Shown here in pieces: positions 4,697 to 7,052 of a DNA stretch of 7,052 nucleotides (its first letter is position 1; every line of letters starts with the position of its first letter). This stretch comes from Holophagaceae bacterium (GTDB lineage: Bacteria; Acidobacteriota; Holophagae; Holophagales; Holophagaceae). The translations under genes and the position numbers were made by a program. Under the pieces are notes generated by a model. That model did no database searches. It had not been told where the DNA came from and worked only from the letters and a program-made list of their open reading frames with translations. The DNA lies in NCBI GenBank assembly GCA_003158505.1, contig PMJK01000174.1:22720-29771 (forward strand), written 5' to 3'.

Positions 4697-5880
4697 CCGG
4701 AATCGAAGGGCGCGGCTTCCTCTTGCGGACGGCACCGGACGGGCCCTGGGCCGGGTGGGCCGGATCCCGGTTCCTGGACGAGGGCCTGGCCTCGGTGCAT
4801 GCAGCGCCAGGACGGGCCCTGGCCCGGCTGATGAACCTGGTCTCCCTGCTCCCGGGCGGCTTCGGCCTGATCTGGGACCATCCGCCCGCCTGGATGCAGG
4901 CGCTCCCCGCCGAATCCCGCCAGGGTTGGTGGGAGGCCATCACCGCCATCCCCCACCTGAGCCTCCACCTCGGACCCGACTCGGCCCTACAACTGCCCGG
5001 GGGTGCCTTCCGGGGCTGGGTGCATGCGCCGGACCGGCCCGAGGGCTCCCTCGGGGATCACTGGCGTCAGGGCGTCATCGGCTGGGTGCCCCGTCCCGAG
5101 GCGACCTGGCGGCTGCCCGACCTCGGCGTGGCCGCGTCCGGTGACGAAGCACCTCCTGGATGGCTTTGGGGCGACGCGACCCTGTCCCTCGGGGCCCTGC
5201 CGTCCCTGGCCTCAGGCGAAGCCCTGGTCGCCGCGATGTCGGAAGCCCAGGGCCTGGCCGAACGGGGGCTGGCCCAGCGGCTGTCCTCCGGAGCCTGGGT
5301 GGATGTGCCCTTCTCCCGCCGGGCCGTGGCGTGGCGACTGTCTCTCGTGGGAGGCGTGGAGTTCCAGCGTGCCGGCGGCACCTGGCCTGCGGCCCTCGGT
5401 CAACTGCGGGCTCTGCGGGCACTGCTCCAGGAACGCCTTCGCACACCCATCCACCTGGGGGCCTGCGGCGATGTCCAGGTGGCCGCCCAACTGGGTCGGC
5501 AGGCCCTCCGGGAAGGTCATCCCTGGCGCGCCAGCCTTCCGCTGCCCCCGGCTCCGGGTGCCTTCACCCCTGGGCTCGCCGCGGATCCCCGGGACGCGGT
5601 ACCCCTCGAGGCCCGGGCCATGCAACCACCGGCCTGGCCGGAGACCCTGGACCATCCTCCGGTGGCCCTGCTCCGCGTGCCCGCCATTCCGCCGGAGGCC
5701 GGGGCGCAGGCTCTCCTGGGCCAGATCCAGCCCGCTCCAGCCCTGCGCTGGATGCCCCCCGACCTCCCGCCACCGGGGCCCTTCGATCCGGACCGACCCT
5801 GGGCACCCGCCTTGGTCTTCCCCTTCCCCGCCGACCCCGGGAACGGCGTCCAGCGCGGACTCTTCGAGGAGTTCGGCTGA
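4693..5880 (+). CDS. Unrecognised lysine-free, tryptophan-rich protein coupled to thiD
   Basis: I do not recognise this 395-residue protein. It starts with GTG inside the GTGA that also holds the thiD stop, with GGAGA at 4683-4687 as ribosome binding site, so translation is probably coupled to thiD. No signal peptide, clear membrane segment or nucleotide-binding motif is seen. By reading, it has no lysine and no tyrosine, one cysteine, about 19 tryptophans, and a proline-rich last third (about 280-385). The middle (about 180-260) looks helical with many Ala, Leu, Gln and Arg residues. The frame is long, with strong G/C at third codon positions and a tandem TGA TAA stop, supporting a real gene. 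It could be a lineage-specific cytoplasmic protein; a thiamine link is only inferred from position. Confidence 0.8.
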   Translation: MTGIEGRGFLLRTAPDGPWAGWAGSRFLDEGLASVHAAPGRALARLMNLVSLLPGGFGLIWDHPPAWMQALPAESRQGWWEAITAIPHLSLHLGPDSALQLPGGAFRGWVHAPDRPEGSLGDHWRQGVIGWVPRPEATWRLPDLGVAASGDEAPPGWLWGDATLSLGALPSLASGEALVAAMSEAQGLAERGLAQRLSSGAWVDVPFSRRAVAWRLSLVGGVEFQRAGGTWPAALGQLRALRALLQERLRTPIHLGACGDVQVAAQLGRQALREGHPWRASLPLPPAPGAFTPGLAADPRDAVPLEARAMQPPAWPETLDHPPVALLRVPAIPPEAGAQALLGQIQPAPALRWMPPDLPPPGPFDPDRPWAPALVFPFPADPGNGVQRGLFEEFG

Positions 5881-5903
5881 TAAGGTCTAGGTAAGGAATC
5901 ACC

Positions 5904-6893
5904 ATGTCCGCCGAGCACGTTGAACAGAAATCCAGGATCCGCCTAGCCCTATTGTCCGCCATCGCGGGGACGATCCTCCTGGGGCTCAAGTACCTGTCCT
6001 ATGTCCTCTCCGGGTCCGTGGCCCTGAAGTCCGACGCCATCGAGAGCATCGTGAATGTCGTCGCGGCCCTGTTCGCCCTGGGAGCGGTGGTCTTCGCAGG
6101 CAAGCCCGCCGACAAGGAACACCCCTACGGCCACGGCAAGATCGAGCATTTCAGTGCCGCCTTCGAGGGCGGACTCATCTCCCTGGCCGCCGTGTTCATC
6201 CTGCTGGAGGCCGCCAAGGGGTTCATCTATGGCGTCGAGTTCAAGGACCTCGGCAAGGGCCTGGCCGTGAACCTCTTCGCCGGTGCCCTCAACGGGGTGC
6301 TGGGTTGGTACATGCTGCGGGAGGGCCGCAGGACCCGGTCCCGGGCCTTGGAGGCGGACGGCCACCACATCCTCTCGGACTTCTGGACCACCGTGGGCAT
6401 CGCCGTGGGTCTGATCGCCGTGAAGCTCACGGGCTTCAAGTGGCTCGATCCCTTCATGGCCGGGGTCGTGGGTCTGCTCCTGGCCCGTACGGGCTTCCGG
6501 CTGGTGAAGGAATCCTCCCAGGCGCTCCTGGACATGGAGGATCCCGAGGTGCTCGGCAAGGTGCTCGAGGCCATGAACCGGGTCCGCACCCTGGACATCA
6601 TCGCCCTGCACGAGATGCGCACGTTCCGCAGTGGCCGCTACACGCACGTGGACGTCCACATCGTGGTGCCCGAGTACTACCCGGTACGGCAGGCCCATGA
6701 CCTCTGCGAGGAGTTCGGGAAGCGGGCACTGGTGGAGGGGAACATCGAGGGCGAGGTGCATACCCACGTGGACCCCTGCGGAAGGATGTACTGCGACCGC
6801 TGCCCCGTCGCGGATTGCGCCATCCGGCTGGCCCCCAAGTCTGTTGACGGTACCTTCATCCTCAAAGAAGCCACCGCCTTGGGGCCGGCCTGA
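5904..6893 (+). CDS. Cation diffusion facilitator (CDF) family transporter
   Basis: CDF proteins are inner-membrane proton antiporters that export divalent metals such as zinc, iron, cobalt or manganese. The 329-residue product has about six membrane segments (about 13-37, 49-66, 88-108, 120-138, 157-175, 181-200) and a cytoplasmic C-terminal domain (about 205-300). Family landmarks include SDAIES (43-48), HPYGHGKIEHF (73-83) and ADGHHILSD (151-159). The TM5 metal site is the usual HxxxD (His155, Asp159), but the TM2 site is Glu47 and Asn51 instead of His/Asp and Asp. The C-terminus carries Cys292, Cys297, Cys300 and Cys305 (CX4CX2CX4C), next to His286 and His288. AAGGA at 5893-5897 is six bases from the ATG. 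The gene starts 23 bases after the unknown gene. The metal cannot be assigned from sequence. Confidence 0.93.
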   Translation: MSAEHVEQKSRIRLALLSAIAGTILLGLKYLSYVLSGSVALKSDAIESIVNVVAALFALGAVVFAGKPADKEHPYGHGKIEHFSAAFEGGLISLAAVFILLEAAKGFIYGVEFKDLGKGLAVNLFAGALNGVLGWYMLREGRRTRSRALEADGHHILSDFWTTVGIAVGLIAVKLTGFKWLDPFMAGVVGLLLARTGFRLVKESSQALLDMEDPEVLGKVLEAMNRVRTLDIIALHEMRTFRSGRYTHVDVHIVVPEYYPVRQAHDLCEEFGKRALVEGNIEGEVHTHVDPCGRMYCDRCPVADCAIRLAPKSVDGTFILKEATALGPA

Positions 6894-6899
6894 GGGAAT

Positions 6900-7052
6900 C
6901 TACGCCGCGCCCTGGTGCCTCAGTGCATCGATGGCGGCCATGAGGGTCTGGGCATCGCTGGCGGCATGCAGGTTCTGGCGGAAGCCATGGCCGCCGGGCA
7001 CGCCCTTGGTGAACCAGGCGCCGATCTTCTTGATCTTGTGCAGGGCCTCCCG
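6900..7052 (-). CDS. tRNA dihydrouridine synthase, DusB-type (C-terminal 50 residues)
   Basis: Only the 3' end is in the window; the gene continues past the right edge. The minus-strand frame ends at the TAG read from 6900-6902 and encodes 50 residues. The segment HKIKKIGAWFTKGVPGGHGFRQ resembles the DusB/NifR3 C-terminal helical region, where a HIxWYxKGxPG-type motif precedes a conserved Arg. This domain helps bind tRNA; the FMN-binding barrel would lie outside the window. The stop is six bases from the stop of the convergent transporter gene. Assignment to the Dus family is likely; the DusB subgroup is inferred from this short tail. Confidence 0.75.
   Translation of the reverse strand, partial: REALHKIKKIGAWFTKGVPGGHGFRQNLHAASDAQTLMAAIDALRHQGAA

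Noticed and set aside
2351..4735. A very long open frame (794 codons) on the minus strand across fliL, fliN and thiD
   Set aside because: It is antisense to three recognised genes, has no domain signature and spans the inverted-repeat element. High GC makes such antisense frames common.
5949..6767. Minus-strand open frame of 272 codons opposite the CDF transporter
   Set aside because: It mirrors the codon pattern of the transporter, is rich in His, Gly and Gln without any fold signature, and has no supported start.

Overview
This is a GC-rich bacterial chromosomal window of ordinary housekeeping and motility genes, plus one clear non-coding insertion. The high GC, the split flagellar gene pair and the general style of the proteins suggest an Acidobacteriota-type organism, possibly class Holophagae (Geothrix/Holophaga-like). 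That placement is inference from overall impression and was not tested by any search.

Layout from left to right. (1) 48-755 (+): an exported coiled-coil protein with a TonB-like C-terminal domain. It converges on (2) truA at 815-1612 (-), the tRNA pseudouridine synthase, whose start lies six bases downstream of a good -10 hexamer, so its mRNA may be leaderless. (3) 1613-1963: an intergenic region with a credible sigma-70-type promoter behind an AT-rich tract, followed by a leader of about 140 nt with a terminator-like hairpin. It feeds (4) the HU-family gene at 1964-2260, which ends in a strong UUCG-loop terminator. (5) 2523-3547: the flagellar genes fliL and fliN, adjacent, with no fliM between them. 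(6) 3544-3820: a 277-bp MITE-like element with terminal inverted repeats of about 30 bp. It is flanked by CTAG, and the left CTAG overlaps the fliN stop codon. (7) 3863-5880: a ThiD-family kinase gene coupled by a 4-base overlap to an unrecognised lysine-free, tryptophan-rich 395-residue protein. (8) 5904-6893: a cation diffusion facilitator transporter with an altered TM2 metal site and a four-cysteine C-terminal cluster. (9) 6900-7052 (-): the last 50 residues of a DusB-type tRNA dihydrouridine synthase, converging on the transporter gene.

Functional links are modest. fliL and fliN belong to the flagellar motor (stator-associated protein and C-ring switch). truA and the dusB-like gene both modify tRNA but are far apart and not in one operon. 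thiD and the unknown gene are almost certainly co-translated, so the unknown protein may be tied to thiamine/pyrimidine metabolism, although nothing in its sequence says so. The most distinctive feature of the window is the transposase-less inverted-repeat element after fliN. I see no CRISPR array, phage, defence or biosynthetic system here.
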